This document shows positions 1 through 10,553 of a DNA stretch of 64,000 nt, piece after piece. The notes beneath the pieces are model-generated. The model was given only the letters and a program-made list of their open reading frames with translations, made no database searches and was not told the DNA's origin. A program made the position numbers and the translations under genes. Numbering within the stretch: the first letter of the stretch is position 1; each line of letters starts with the position of its first letter. Source of the stretch: Pomphorhynchus laevis (taxonomy: Eukaryota > Acanthocephala > Palaeacanthocephala > Echinorhynchida > Pomphorhynchidae); the NCBI GenBank assembly GCA_012934845.2, contig WNNJ02003809.1:1-64000 (forward strand), in the 5' to 3' direction.

Positions 1-3000
1 CGGGCCAGCATTCTATTGTGGATTTTGTGCGGCGAAGCAAATCAATGTGTTAGGTTGAACGCTTAAAGCAATTGGAAAATTCATTGCAGTGTGACGGATT
101 TTCTCAAGTTCCAAATGGATCTATCCCTGTAAACGCAGCTTCTACCGAATGCGTATCAGCTGAATGCAACCTACACAAACGTGCTACCTTGGCTAACATC
201 CCCAAATCACAGTCTGGTAGTAATAACAACCGGGTGGATAACGACGAACCGAACGTATCTGCTGTCCCCTCAGAAATGGCTCACAACTCGCAAATGCAAA
301 TATCGCGACGACGATCTTCAGTAATAACCGCACAACCTCAACATGAATCCATAAAATCCTCAATAATGACGCCAGGTAACATTCAACATGATGTAGGCAT
401 GACTAGGTATGTACTTCTTAGAGGTGTTTCAAAAGCAAATGTGATTAACTCTCAAGACACTCCTTCACTTAATAGCATGGCATCTGCATATGACTCTCGT
501 CAGGTACCTCGAAGAAGGGAAGATTTTCATAACCGTGAACAGTGTTTAATTATTGCAAACGTAAAGGAATCTGTCGCTATAAATAGCCAGGCACGATTAG
601 ACGACGACTTGGGACATCTACAATCCATTCTTTCGGTGGTATTGCATGAATGTCAAGACGAAGTTGTTAAGAGCATGAAGATAAAGGCCGCTTTTCGTCT
701 CGGTAAGATAAGTAATGAGTTGAGACCCAGACTGCTCAAAGTAGTGTTCAACTCCGCTGAAATTATTCACATAATCTTTAACGGCGCATATCGTTTGAAA
801 GGGTCAAGTATACGTCTGCTACGCGATCTGAGCATAGCTGATCGATTACGTTTGAAAGAGGCTAAATCAGAGTTAGCATGTCGATTAGAGTTGGGTGAAA
901 AAAATTTGACAATACAAAATTTTCGAGTTGTGCGGAGGCGTCTACATATTCATTGGAAGGGACTGTCAGATGTGATCAATCCTGCAAGCTTTCTTACCAC
1001 TTTGGCGCCCTCCGCCTAAGACGTGAAATATTCACTGTTTCACCTTGCCTCAATGTCGATCGGTGTATTCGTGAATTTCGAAAATCTCTTCGCGATTTTT
1101 CCTTCAAGTTGAGCACAAATAATGGTGGTTTAAAAATCATTTACTCGAATATTCGTAGTCTACTTAATAAGTTAGATGAAATAAAATGTCTCTTTCAAGA
1201 TATCGTACCAGATGTAGGTATTTTCACAGAATCTTGGCTTAGTTCGTCAATAGCAGACGTAGATATATTCATTGAGGGATACATCATAAGTAGAAGTGAT
1301 AGAACAGGGAAGATTGGAGGAGGTGTTATCGCGTATATCTCTAATAGGCTTCAATTCCGAGTAATTGAAACTCTTAGTGATGCTATTAACCATAATGAAG
1401 CATTGTGTATTAGGCTCTATTGTCAACACCCAATAACGGTATTGACTGTGTATCGTTCTCCAAGATCAAACACAGATAGCATAGCTGCTTTAATGGAGAG
1501 AAGTAGTTATTGTGATAGATTTGTTGTACTCGGTGATTTCAACATGCCATCTGTCAATTGGGTTAATTACACTTCCAATGACTCGGATGTCGAGAGTTTG
1601 AAGCTACTTGGCTTAATAAACAGCTTGGCTCTTAAGCAACATGTCAGTCAGAGTACAAGATTTTCACAGGATTCACATTCACTTTTGGATTTATGCCTTA
1701 CTGTACCATATGACATTCTTGATAGATTAAGCTATCTGGACCCAATAGGTCATTCAGATCATGTGGTCATTTCGATTGGTCTGAGCGATGTCTACTCACA
1801 TGGCGTAAATCCGACGTCGTCTGTAAACCCATTCAGAACTGACTTTGCTCTAGTAAATAAATATCTCGTTGGGGTAAAGTGGTTGGATGCTTTTGATGTT
1901 GACGTCGAATATTCATAGCAGTTTTTCAGGGATACTCTGTACCACCTCCTTAATCGTTTCTCACCTCTTCAGAGTAAACACTGTTTGACATCGATCTCAC
2001 CGCCTTGGTTTAATAGCTACATAAAACATGCTTTAAAGATGATACGTAAGGCCTTTAATAACTATCGTAAAGACAGAGCTAATTTCAGCACTTATAAGAA
2101 ATGGCGAAACCTCGTTACGTCCATGAAGCGAACTGGTAGGCGATCTTTCGAAAAACAGCTAAGTATAAACTGTCACCGTGATCCCCGCTGTTTCTTTAGG
2201 TATGTGACTGCTAAGCATACGCGCTGTAAACCTATAAATTGTATTCAACGTGACGATGGGAAATTCATAACTGATTCTTTGCAGATATCAAATATGTTAA
2301 GAAATCATTTCCATTCTTTGAATCTTGACCATAAGGATGTGACAATGGGTGATCCATGTACATTTGAATCGCCCGGAGATGACACCAGCGACCTCTTCCG
2401 ATGTGATGATGTTCTCCAAGAGCTTCGGAAACTTAAATGCAAAGCAGGTGCGGGTCCAGATGGCTTACCGCCAGTATATCTGCGCAACATCGCTGACATA
2501 ATATGTCATCCGCTTTACAATATTTTCTCTGCGTCTGTTGCTTTTGGCGTTGTTCCTTCTGATTGGCAGAATTCCATCATCTGTCCTATTTATAAGAAAG
2601 GGGATAGTTCGTCCATTGACAATTATAGGCCTATTAGTCTCACTTGCGTGTGTTGTCGTGTTCTAGAAAGATTGATTAAGCGACGAATAATAGAATTTCT
2701 AAATAGATTTCAAATTTTGAACCCAGCACAGCATGGCTTCCGAAAAGGTTATTCCACGACTACTAATCTTGTACATGCACGTGAAAATTGGTATCACTAT
2801 TATGATCAAGGCATACCAGTTGATGTCATTTTCTTTGATTTCTCAAAAGCGTTCGACTCAGTTAATAACAAGCGTCTTATTGAGAAGTTGGAGCACATTC
2901 ATCTTGATAAGAGGATCATAAACTGGATTCGTGTATTCCTTTCCAACCGACAAAGTGTCGTACGAGTAAGTGAGTCGCTGTCGAGTCTATTTCCAGTGTT

Positions 3001-3233
3001 GTTAGGTGTTCTACAGGGAAGTGTATTGGGTCCCATCTTATTCAGTCTTTATATCAACGATTTGATACCAAATATCAGTTCATTCAGTTTATTATATGCA
3101 GATGATCTTAAAGTTTGGCGACCTATTATTTCCGATCTTGACAAACAGCATTTACAAAGCGACGTCGACGTTATATCCAATTGGTCTATACGAAATCACT
3201 TGAGGATCAATTCCGCTAAATGTACATGTCACC
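1..3233 (+). mobile_element. CR1-like LINE copy B1, 5' end outside the window
   Basis: A LINE that enters at the left edge. Bases 14-55 encode the end of the PHD-like finger of ORF1 (a CGFC-AAK motif), followed by the rest of ORF1, the APE endonuclease and most of the RT. At about 3,233 the sequence switches to an A-type LINE 3' end, so the B1 C-terminus and 3' UTR are missing. The ORF1/ORF2 overlap and motif order match the other B-type copies here. Assignment to the CR1/L2 group is by motif style, not by phylogeny. Confidence 0.85.
72..1019 (+). pseudogene. LINE ORF1 protein, C-terminal part (B1)
   Basis: This is the C-terminal two thirds of a LINE ORF1 protein, expected to bind element RNA. 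It has a low-complexity Ser/Asn-rich linker, then a conserved block (about residues 155-300) containing RLDDDLGHLQSIL, FRLGK, RPRLLKVVF, RLKGSSIRLLRDLS and NFRVVRRR, all shared with the other B-type copies. The PHD finger just upstream (14-55) is in another frame, so this copy has a frameshift near 55-72. No ATG opens the frame at 72. The frame overlaps the ORF2 frame at its 3' end. Confidence 0.75.
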
Positions 3234-3292
3234 ACGCTTCCTCTTTTATTGCATTCAAATACCGCCTCCGTACCCACCTTCTCGACACATGA
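953..3292 (+). pseudogene. LINE ORF2: APE endonuclease plus reverse transcriptase (B1), one in-frame stop, 3' end replaced
   Basis: ORF2 of a CR1-like LINE. It would nick target DNA and prime reverse transcription there. The endonuclease (about 1,130-1,800) shows YSNIRSLLNKLDE, FTESW, GGGVIAYI, VLGDFNMPSVNW, LLDLCL and GHSDHV. The RT (about 2,430-3,210) shows [41 protein letters not shown] (Leu for the usual Pro) and YADDLKVW. The frame is open throughout apart from a TAG at 1,916-1,918. The last 20 codons (after 3,233) belong to an A-type element, so the encoded C-terminus is chimeric. Confidence 0.8.
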
Positions 3293-3350
3293 TTTGGATT
3301 TTTTTGCTTTTGTGGTCATGTAAGCGTGCGCCGGCACGCATTTGTCACTT
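3234..3350 (+). mobile_element. A-type LINE 3' end, heavily 5'-truncated
   Basis: About 115 bp matching the very end of A-type ORF2 (codons for F-K-Y-R-L-R-T-H-L-L-D-T then TGA) plus the 3' UTR hairpin GCGTGC-gccg-GCACGC at 3,324-3,339 with the conserved flanks TAAG and CATTTG. It follows B1 with no visible target duplication, and its reading frame happens to continue from the B1 RT. It is either a truncated insertion with the B1 remainder lost, or a template switch during retrotransposition. Confidence 0.75.
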
Positions 3351-3369
3351 AAAAATAATTTTTTTTAAT

Positions 3370-3775
3370 AATAAGTTTTTTAATAGTTGATACTGATCCA
3401 TTATTGATAAAAAATTATCGGTGCTGAATCAAAGGAAAGACGAAATTATTTTTTGATATTTCGCTAACTTTTGCTAGCATCTTCAGAAAATTACTGTAAT
3501 TTTCAGAAGATGCTAATAGAAGTTAGCGAAATCAAAAATAATTTCTTCTTTTCTATGATCCAGCTCCAATTAATATTTATCAATAATGGATCAGTATCAA
3601 CTATTTAAAAATAATAAGTAAATAATTATTGGAGCTGGATCAAAGAAAATACGAAATTATTTTTGGTATTTCGCTAACTTCTGTTAGCATCTTCAGAAAA
3701 TTACATCTGAAGATGCTAACAGAAGTGAGCGAAATATCAAAAAAATCTTTTCTATGATCCAGCTCCAATAATTAT
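3370..3775. repeat. Two adjacent foldback (inverted-repeat) units, MITE-like
   Basis: Unit 1 (about 3,418-3,575) and unit 2 (about 3,627-3,771) each have a left arm of about 70 bp and a matching right arm in reverse. Shared core words are GGAGCTGGATCAAAG, TTTCGCTAAC and TTAGCATCTTCAGAAAATTAC, returning as GAAGATGCTAA, TTAGCGAAAT and GATCCAGCTCCAA. An outer inverted pair (about 3,380-3,412 and 3,575-3,612; TGATACTGATCCATTATTGA) encloses unit 1. There is no ORF. The form suggests a non-autonomous foldback DNA transposon; no transposase is seen here. Confidence 0.7.
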
Positions 3776-5790
3776 TTCATTTATTTATTTATTCAATTAC
3801 AAGACTGTAGCCGTAGGGCTGTTTTGTCAGGAATGTCAACATTCCTCCCAAGGATAACAATCCGGTATAGACTGTGATTTTGTCTCGCACAGTAATTGAT
3901 CCATCCTCCGCATGAACTGCTGTCTACTCTGAATAGCGACCATATCTTCCGGAAGTAAGTTCCACATCCTCACCGCCCGGTGCGATAGGCGACTGATTCT
4001 AGACAGCTTCCCATGGTGCAGCGTTTTCACAGTCAAAGACTAGCCCCGATTCGTATCACGTTTGTTCTGCTGAATACAGTTTGCCGGCCACCTATCACGT
4101 CCGAGTAACATATCTCTGAAGCATAAGATGTCGCTACACATTATCGCAGACCGAACCGACGGTATGCCTATCTCTCGCAAGCGATCCCTATAAGAATAAC
4201 TACTCGGAAGACGACAGCACCTCGTAAACCCGCGAAGAACATTTTTTTAAATCATTCAGCTCGCCTCGCGTGCACGGAAATGTTGCTGGTGTACAGTATG
4301 AAAGAATGGGCCTAATTATTGAGTTATACATCACTTTAAGACAAAACACAGTGGGTAACGAAAGCACCTACGAAACACATAGCTCAATTGTCTGGCCGAC
4401 TGAATTACCCTGTCTGTGTTTGGACGACTCTTTAACGATTCGTGCACAAGTACCCCTAAGTCTCTAGTGCACTGTACCTGCTCAATTGGCTCACCACCTA
4501 AACTATACACAAAAGAAAATTTCTTAACTCCTAAGTGCATGTGACTGCACTTCGAGGTATTCAAAAGCAAGCCCGTCGTCCTGCTCCATATGCTTATAGT
4601 GTCGAGGTCATCTTGAAACTCCCAGGACCGATCCCTGAGGAACACCTGCGTAAGTATTTCGTGGAGGAGAAAGGCTACTCCCTAACTATTCCAACTTCAT
4701 ACCTTTGTCTTTTTATTTTCTTTATAGAGCTGAAACGACCACGATATTGAAGGTATTCTGACCGAAGACCCTGAATTTTCAGAGATGACTTAAATAGTTT
4801 ATTTCGCATCTTCAAAATGTCAAGTAACTCATGATTAAACCACGGAGGTTTAATTTTTGAAGAGGATTGTACGGTTTTCAATGGGGCTAAGCAATCCGTA
4901 AGATAGTTGGGAGAAACAGACAAAGTTTTCCAATCATCGATATCACTGAAAACACTGTTGTGAAGACCCAATCGTACTGTAAGCTTACGGAGGGCATCCG
5001 TATCCACCTTATTCCATTTGGGTTTGAAGTACTTAACTGCGTTAGGTGGGGCTTCGGCACAGAAACCAGTAAAAAACTTAATGACAAGATGGTCACTGAG
5101 TCCAATGGGAGGGTCATATTGAACTTCACGTATGTCAAGAAATGATTTATTGAAAACTTAACCCAATAACGAGGAGCTATTTCCCATAAACCTAGTTGAT
5201 TGAGTGACTTGTTGTATAAGAGCCAAATCGTCCACAAGAAAATTCTATAAGTCGACATCCATCTGACTTACACCGCGAAGACATTCGAAATGAGAGCTCC
5301 CAGTTAGGTTTGGAATATTAAAGTCACCAAGAAGGATGAAATTGGACGGTTTCGACACTCGTGAAATAACTGATCATGTCATGTTTCAAGCAGCAAGTGC
5401 GCGGAGTACGATAGCAAACGCAAATCGACATTGTCGTATCATTCGATTTCACTGTTAAAGAGAGCGACTTTAATAGATCATCATCTCGATATGACATGAC
5501 GTTGGTCACAATCATTTTGTTGTCTACATAGATCGCAACCCCACCACCACGGCGGGTGTTTCCTCGGTCAGTTCTTAATAGTGAGAAGCCCGGGATGTTA
5601 ACACAATTGTCATCAATACCACTGTGCAGCCAGGTCTCAGTAAGTGCGAAAATAGACACGTCGCTGTTTGATAAATAAAAGTTTAACTCATCAAATTTAG
5701 AGACTAAGCTGCGAACATTGGAACATGCAATCCTGATAGGATGACTATCGTAATTCACCGAACTTTTCGATAAGATGGTACGAATTATTT
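3776..5790 (-). mobile_element. CR1-like LINE copy B2 with the RT core deleted
   Basis: A minus-strand B-type LINE. Its 3' end carries an ATT/ATTTA-rich tail (about 3,776-3,800) and the hairpin AGCC-ctac-GGCT at 3,809-3,820. Going upstream come the C-terminal tail, a post-RT block, a short RT remnant, the endonuclease-RT linker and the endonuclease up to about 5,758, where it is 5'-truncated. Foldback-repeat sequence lies on both flanks, so B2 may have inserted into it. Confidence 0.75.
3836..5758 (-). pseudogene. Decayed LINE ORF2 (B2): endonuclease kept, RT mostly deleted
   Basis: From the 5' side: endonuclease (5,758-5,324) with CSNVRSLVSKFDE, TETWLHSGIDD, RRGGGVAIYV and CYRTPRT; more endonuclease and linker in other frames (5,258-4,675, including PPWFNHELLDILKMRNKL); then directly the RT motif GVPQGSVLG near 4,650-4,620; then the thumb region (4,645-4,331; FQDDLD, LLLNTSKCSHMHLG); and the C-terminus (4,036-3,836; RLSHRAVRMWNLLPED). 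RT motifs 0 to A and the YADD region are absent, so at least two internal deletions occurred, besides frameshifts. It cannot encode an RT. Confidence 0.75.
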
Positions 5791-6150
5791 ATCAATACTG
5801 ATCAATTATTTATCAATAATTGATCAGTAGCAACTATTTAAAAATAATAAATATATAATTATTGGAACTGGATCAAATGAAAATCAAATCAGCTGACTGA
5901 GTCTACGTATTTAATATAATTATAAATAAACAAAACATAATAATGCTAAATAAAAATTTAATAATTAAATAATAAAATAAATAATTGTTTTAAGATTTTT
6001 ATAATTTAAATCAAGTAAAAATAAAAAAATTGAAATTTAAGATAAACGTCGTTTTTATGAATTGACTAATAAATAAAATACGTTGTAATACGAAATTATG
6101 TTTGATATTTAGCTAACTTCTGTTAGCGTCTTCAGAAAATCACAGTTTTT
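5785..6150. repeat. Scattered foldback-repeat remnants
   Basis: Bases 5,785-5,880 repeat the outer and shoulder words of the foldback units at 3.4-3.8 kb (TTATCAATAATTGATCAGTA, CAACTATTTAAAAATAATAA, ATTATTGGAACTGGATCAAA). Bases 6,090-6,148 repeat the inner arm (ACGAAATTAT, TAGCTAACTTCTGTTAGC, TCTTCAGAAAAT). Between them lies AT-rich sequence with no gene. Only left arms are present, so this looks like a broken copy. Confidence 0.55.
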
Positions 6151-6179
6151 TTAATGTACATCCTTACATAAAAAAGTTT

Positions 6180-6366
6180 AAAACGATCACCCTATAAGTT
6201 TTGATAAGTTCAAAACTATCACCTAATAATAAACTTAGTACGATTTACGACTGAATCGTACTATAGGGTGATTATAGGTATTATAGGATGATCAAAACGA
6301 TCACTCATAAGTTTTGATAAGTTCAAAACGATCACTTAATAATAAACTTAGTACGATTCACGACTG
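6180..6366. repeat. Two-copy direct repeat of about 74 bp
   Basis: Copies at 6,180-6,254 and 6,294-6,366 share the words AAAACGATCAC, TAAGTTTTGATAAGTTCAAAAC, CTTAGTACGATT and ACGACTGA with few mismatches. The spacer contains a partial reverse copy (TCGTACTATAGGGTGAT at about 6,256), so the unit also has hairpin character. No coding function is visible. Confidence 0.75.
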
Positions 6367-6433
6367 AGTAGTTTAAATTTATGTACACTATAAGATAGAC
6401 TGATCTTACTGGACTTGACTTCGTTGTGGGCGA

Positions 6434-6685
6434 TTGTTCATTTTACAAATTATGCTACAATTCGTGAAAGCATTATCTTCTATTTGCCAAATTCGAATTT
6501 GTTATTCTAAGATAATTTTTTATAATTTTCGTAACGTAAGAATAAATCTAAACAGTAGTGTCCTAGGTGAACTGAGTATAGAATCCAAAACGGGAGGTTA
6601 TGTAAAAACGCCAGTACAATACTCAAAAGTTAAGTATATATACGACACTAGTGAAATGACTACTGTAATTAATAAACTAATATAA
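6434..6685 (+). CDS. Unrecognised 83-codon open frame between LINEs
   Basis: An open frame of 83 codons ending at TAA 6,683 in otherwise AT-rich DNA. It is not related to any LINE protein in the window that I can recognise. The first 35 residues are hydrophobic and aromatic, as AT-rich DNA often gives; the last 45 are more soluble (GELSIESKTGGYVKTPVQYS). It could be a terminal exon of a host gene or a chance frame. No splice site is convincing. Confidence 0.15.
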   Translation: MFILQIMLQFVKALSSICQIRICYSKIIFYNFRNVRINLNSSVLGELSIESKTGGYVKTPVQYSKVKYIYDTSEMTTVINKLI

Positions 6686-6783
6686 TGAATAAATGAATTA
6701 ATTCTACTGATATCTTAACTACGACTTTTTAATCTACTCTATCATTTGAAACTCGTAGTTTTGAATAACCTAAGCACATTTAC

Positions 6784-7251
6784 TTGAGCAACTCATTTAT
6801 TCGTCTTTTGAAAGATTTATCTCCAGAGGACAGAAAACAGTTGTTTACTGCCAAACGTGAGATGGCCGAGCGTCGAATGAATGGTGAAGAAAATTTTATA
6901 ATCCGAAATTTTCAGGTTGTGCGACGCAGAGTCTCCACTCGATTTTTTATCAACAGCTCTCGAGACATTTCGTTACAGGATATCGAACGTCTCTGTGTCG
7001 CACGCATTCCAAACTCAACTGTAGACTGTAACTCGCTACTAACCGTCAATCATCCGGATTTATCCTCGTTGTTCGATTGTATGAATTCTCAAAAATCAAA
7101 TGTCCACAAGTTTCCCTGTACATCTACCAAAGCTGGCCTTTACATACTCCATTCAAATGTTTTGAGTTTGTTTAACAAGTTAGATGAAATCAAAGCAATA
7201 GAGTACATCATGAAAATCTCGACATGCTGTTTTTCACTGAAGCTTGACTAA
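6784..7251 (+). pseudogene. LINE ORF1 C-terminus running into ORF2 N-terminus (B8)
   Basis: The start encodes the last part of ORF1: FIRLLKDLSPEDRKQL, AKREMAERRMNGEENF and IIRNFQVVRRR, matching the end of ORF1 in B1, B4 and B5. The same frame then runs into ORF2-type sequence at about 7,140-7,200 (LHSNVLSLFNKLDEIK, the first endonuclease motif). In better copies ORF1 and ORF2 lie in different frames, so a frameshift has joined them here. Confidence 0.65.
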
Positions 7252-9908
7252 ATTGCAATATTCTGGATTCTGAAGTCGGTATTCACGGTTATACGATAGT
7301 TCGCTGTGATCGAAAAATCTCTAGAGGTGGCGGTGTAGCTGCTTATATACGCGACAATCTTGTTTATAACGTAATAGAGTCGTGTTCTGACGATTATGGA
7401 AATGAGCTTTTGTGGATTGATGTTACGGAGGAACGAGGTAAGGTCTATCGCATTTGTATTGTTTATCGTAGTCCTCGATCAAAAACACCACTCATCATCA
7501 AGTTGTTGAAACATCACTGTTCCGGAAATGTGGATACCTTAATCTGCGGAGATCTTAACACTCCAAATATCGATTGGGTCTCTTATACAGCGATCCAAGG
7601 GTGTGATGAAGAATCATCAGTCTTACTTGATGTATTCAATGAGCTCACACTCTGTCAGCTTGTCCATTGTAATACTCGTATCCGTAATAAAAGTCATTCC
7701 CTGCTAGATTTACGCCTATGTACCAATGATTCTGTCGTTGAGTCATTAAGTTGCGGTCCGCCATTAGGCTCCAGCGATCACTGCACTTTACGTATCATCC
7801 TACCTGGTCATTTTTCGCGTCTGGTCAATTTAAAAAACGATTGGTGTTATTAATGCGCATTACGATACAATTAATGAAATGCTGAACCTAGTAAGATGGC
7901 CTTGTGCTAGAACATTCGGTGTTCATGTGGCCTGGTTGTTCCTCCACACAACATTGATTAATCTACTTTACGCCTTTTCCCCTTGCGTAACACGTAAACC
8001 ACCATCCTCCAAACCCAAATGGTTTGACAGTGAGTTGAAGCGAGCTGTCAGAGAACGTGATTATGCATTCCTACTATTTAAGCGTGGACTCGGATCCTTC
8101 AGATTTTATACTACCATTCGCAACAGGGTGACTTCTCTTAAACGTCAGAAGAAGCATCAATTCATTGCTGCCATATGTTCCTTGTCTCATGTTGATCAAA
8201 AGAGACTTTTTCAACAACTTAGCAACCGTAAGAGATTATCGTCGTCAATCAACTGTCTGGTTGATGGTGAGCGAAAATCGGTATCTCCTCTTTCCATTGC
8301 CAATATCCTTGTTAAGAACTTTCGTCTCACTCACAATCGATTTTCCCTGTGATTATGACATTACGATAGACAATTCTTCTCCAGTGCCAGGATTCTAATC
8401 TCTACTTTGACCCGCTCGATGTTCTTAATATCTTATCGAAGCTACCGGCTAAAAATAGTTCAGGTCCTGATGGTATTCCTAGTATATTATTACAAAAAGT
8501 TCCATCGAATATATATATCTTCCGCTTTTTGATATTTACAACTGGTCCTCGAGAACTGGCATAATCCCAGATATGTGAAAGAGAGGATTAGTCATACCAG
8601 TTTTCAAAAAGGGGGATAAGGTAAATCCTCAAAATTATCGGCCAATAAGTTTGACGTGTATTGCTTGCTAGGTGATGGAGAAACTGATCCCGAGGTATAT
8701 ATCTTCTCATTTGGACAAATTCAATATTTTGTCTAATAAACAGCATGGGTTTAGAAAACATCACTCTACTTCAACTAATCTGCCATTGGCACGCGAAAGC
8801 TGGACCGGTTTTGTCGAACAGGGGGTGCCGGTTGATGTCGTCTTTATTGATTTGTACAAAGCTTTTGATCGGGTCGTTCGTTCAATTTCACTGTGGAAAC
8901 TTGTAAATTATGGATTCTCAAAGCACGTTTGTCTCTTGGATACGTGAATTCTTAAGTAGACGTTCCTTTGCTGTGCGAGTTGGTGAGTCCCTTTCTGAAT
9001 GGTATTATCTCACTTAAGGTGTTCTTCAAGGCTGTATCTTTAGTCCCACTTTGTTTAATATCTACATCAACGAAATCGCTGAAAATGTTACATGCCAGTG
9101 CCTATTATACGCTGATGACATGAAACTGTCGTGCCCTTTATTTCATGGTTGTTCTAGCTCTCCCCTACTACAATCAGATTTGGATAAAGTTAGTAGTTGG
9201 TGTTCATCACACGGCTTAGTAATTAATGTTAGTAAATGTCGACATATGAGAATTGGTCAATCCCGATTACCTTCCCCTTCTTATCAATTCAGCTCAACAG
9301 TTATCGAATCAGTAAATCACTTTACTGATCTAGGTGTTGTTATCTCCTCCAATTTAAAATCTCGTCTTCATTCTTCTGCGATTATTGCAAAATGCCGTAG
9401 AATTTTAGGATTTCTTCATCGAACCGTTAGACGACTTAAGCCAAAGGCTTTACGCATTGTATATTTGGGTCTCTTAAAATCACATATGCTTTATGCATAT
9501 CACGCGACACACCCTCAACTGAAATCAGAATTGAGTGAATTCGACAACATTTTGAGAAGAGCCACGCACTTGGTTCCGGCAACTCGCTCTATTCCTTATC
9601 CAGTTAAACTAGAGACGTTGGGTATAAGATCTACTGAATGCGATCTGTTGATTGCAGATCTTACACTAGTGTGGATGTCGTTGCGCGTGCCTAACTATCC
9701 GTGTAAGCAGCTGTTCTGTCTTCGTGAATCCTCAATGTTACGTGGACACGAGCTATGTTTGAAGCATCGCTCAAATCATCGAACAAATTGTATCACAGTA
9801 ATGGATCGCGTCTGTAAACGATGGAATGGATTATCACCTGGTGTGATCAACAGCTCTTCTGCTATGCAATTCAAAGAACGCTTAAAGCTTGACCTCGTGA
9901 ACTCTTGA
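7250..9908 (+). pseudogene. Decayed LINE ORF2: endonuclease and RT (B8)
   Basis: Endonuclease pieces are at 7,320-7,850 (RGGGVAAYIRD, IVYRSPRS, ICGDLNTPNIDW, SLLDLRL, GSSDHCTLRI); the linker is at 7,879-8,352 (PKWFDSELKRAVRERDYAF); RT pieces are at 8,440-9,130 (SSGPDGIPS, KQHGFRKHHST, FIDLYKAFDR with Tyr for the usual Ser, an FNIYINEI block, LLYADDMKLS). From 9,051 the thumb and C-terminal region is one open frame of 285 codons ending in FKERLKLDLVNS. At least five frame breaks separate the pieces. Confidence 0.75.
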
Positions 9909-9997
9909 TGTTTTTTTTCGTTTTTTTTCTGTTTTTTGATTCGATGTGGCGCTTCCTTACGAGCTTCAGCTCCCTTGGAAGTCGACATATAATAATA

Positions 9998-10178
9998 ATG
10001 AAGAGTGGTCCCGCTTCATCATCATCGGGTACCCCTACGTCTTTCGACAACGCGAACCTGTGGCTTTGACGTGTGTTTACATAGAAGTCAATAGAGAGAG
10101 TGCATGCTCGAGGTTTGAACCTCGTACATTGAGTTTGCAATGCGCACGCCTCCACCATTCGGCCACGCAGGGCTGAAT
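9998..10178 (-). mobile_element. tRNA-derived SINE-like element
   Basis: Read on the minus strand from about 10,178, it begins GCCCTGCGTGGCCGAATGGT (a good A box, TGGCCGAATGG), continues with a tRNA-like middle, and has a B box-like GGTTCAAACC near 10,110-10,120 inside the hairpin CGAGG/CCTCG. The B box is one base short, so it is not a working tRNA gene. A non-tRNA body of about 100 bp follows, ending in CATTATTATTAT. It abuts the 3' tail of LINE B8, which ends in the complementary repeat. RNA polymerase III transcription is inferred from the boxes only. Confidence 0.6.
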
Positions 10179-10553
10179 GGTGATTATTATTAAATTTTTT
10201 TCGTTTTTTATTATTATTCGAAAATTACACATTTCACGGTTACTCGCAAATGGGTCCAGTAAAAAAATATTATTATTATTTAATAATAATATTTTTTAAA
10301 TGACCCATTCGAGGGAACCTTTTTTTGTAAATTATTTAAGAATAAAATTCTTGTTTAAAAAAATTAAAAATAATTAATAATAATATTATTTAATTATAAT
10401 ATTATTATATTTTTTAAAGAGATAATACTAAACTTTTTTAAGATCCTACTTTTTAAAATCCTACTTTTTTATAATCCTACTTTTTTTAAAGAGATTCTAT
10501 TTTTATCAATAAACAAATTTTCATATAGTTTCTAACCGTTTGAAAGTCAGTTG

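Larger units (their letters stand above)
6784..9995 (+). mobile_element. CR1-like LINE copy B8, 5'-truncated in ORF1, decayed
   Basis: A plus-strand B-type LINE starting inside the ORF1 C-terminal block and running through endonuclease and RT to a 3' UTR with homopolymer T runs (about 9,910-9,940), ending in a TAATAATAAT tail near 9,990. It has several frameshifts and stops, so it is old compared with B4 and B5. Confidence 0.85.

Noticed and set aside
10090-10178. A tRNA gene on the minus strand
   Set aside because: It has A and B box-like words, but the T-arm is one base short and the anticodon arm does not form a proper 5-bp stem with a 7-base loop; a SINE head fits better.
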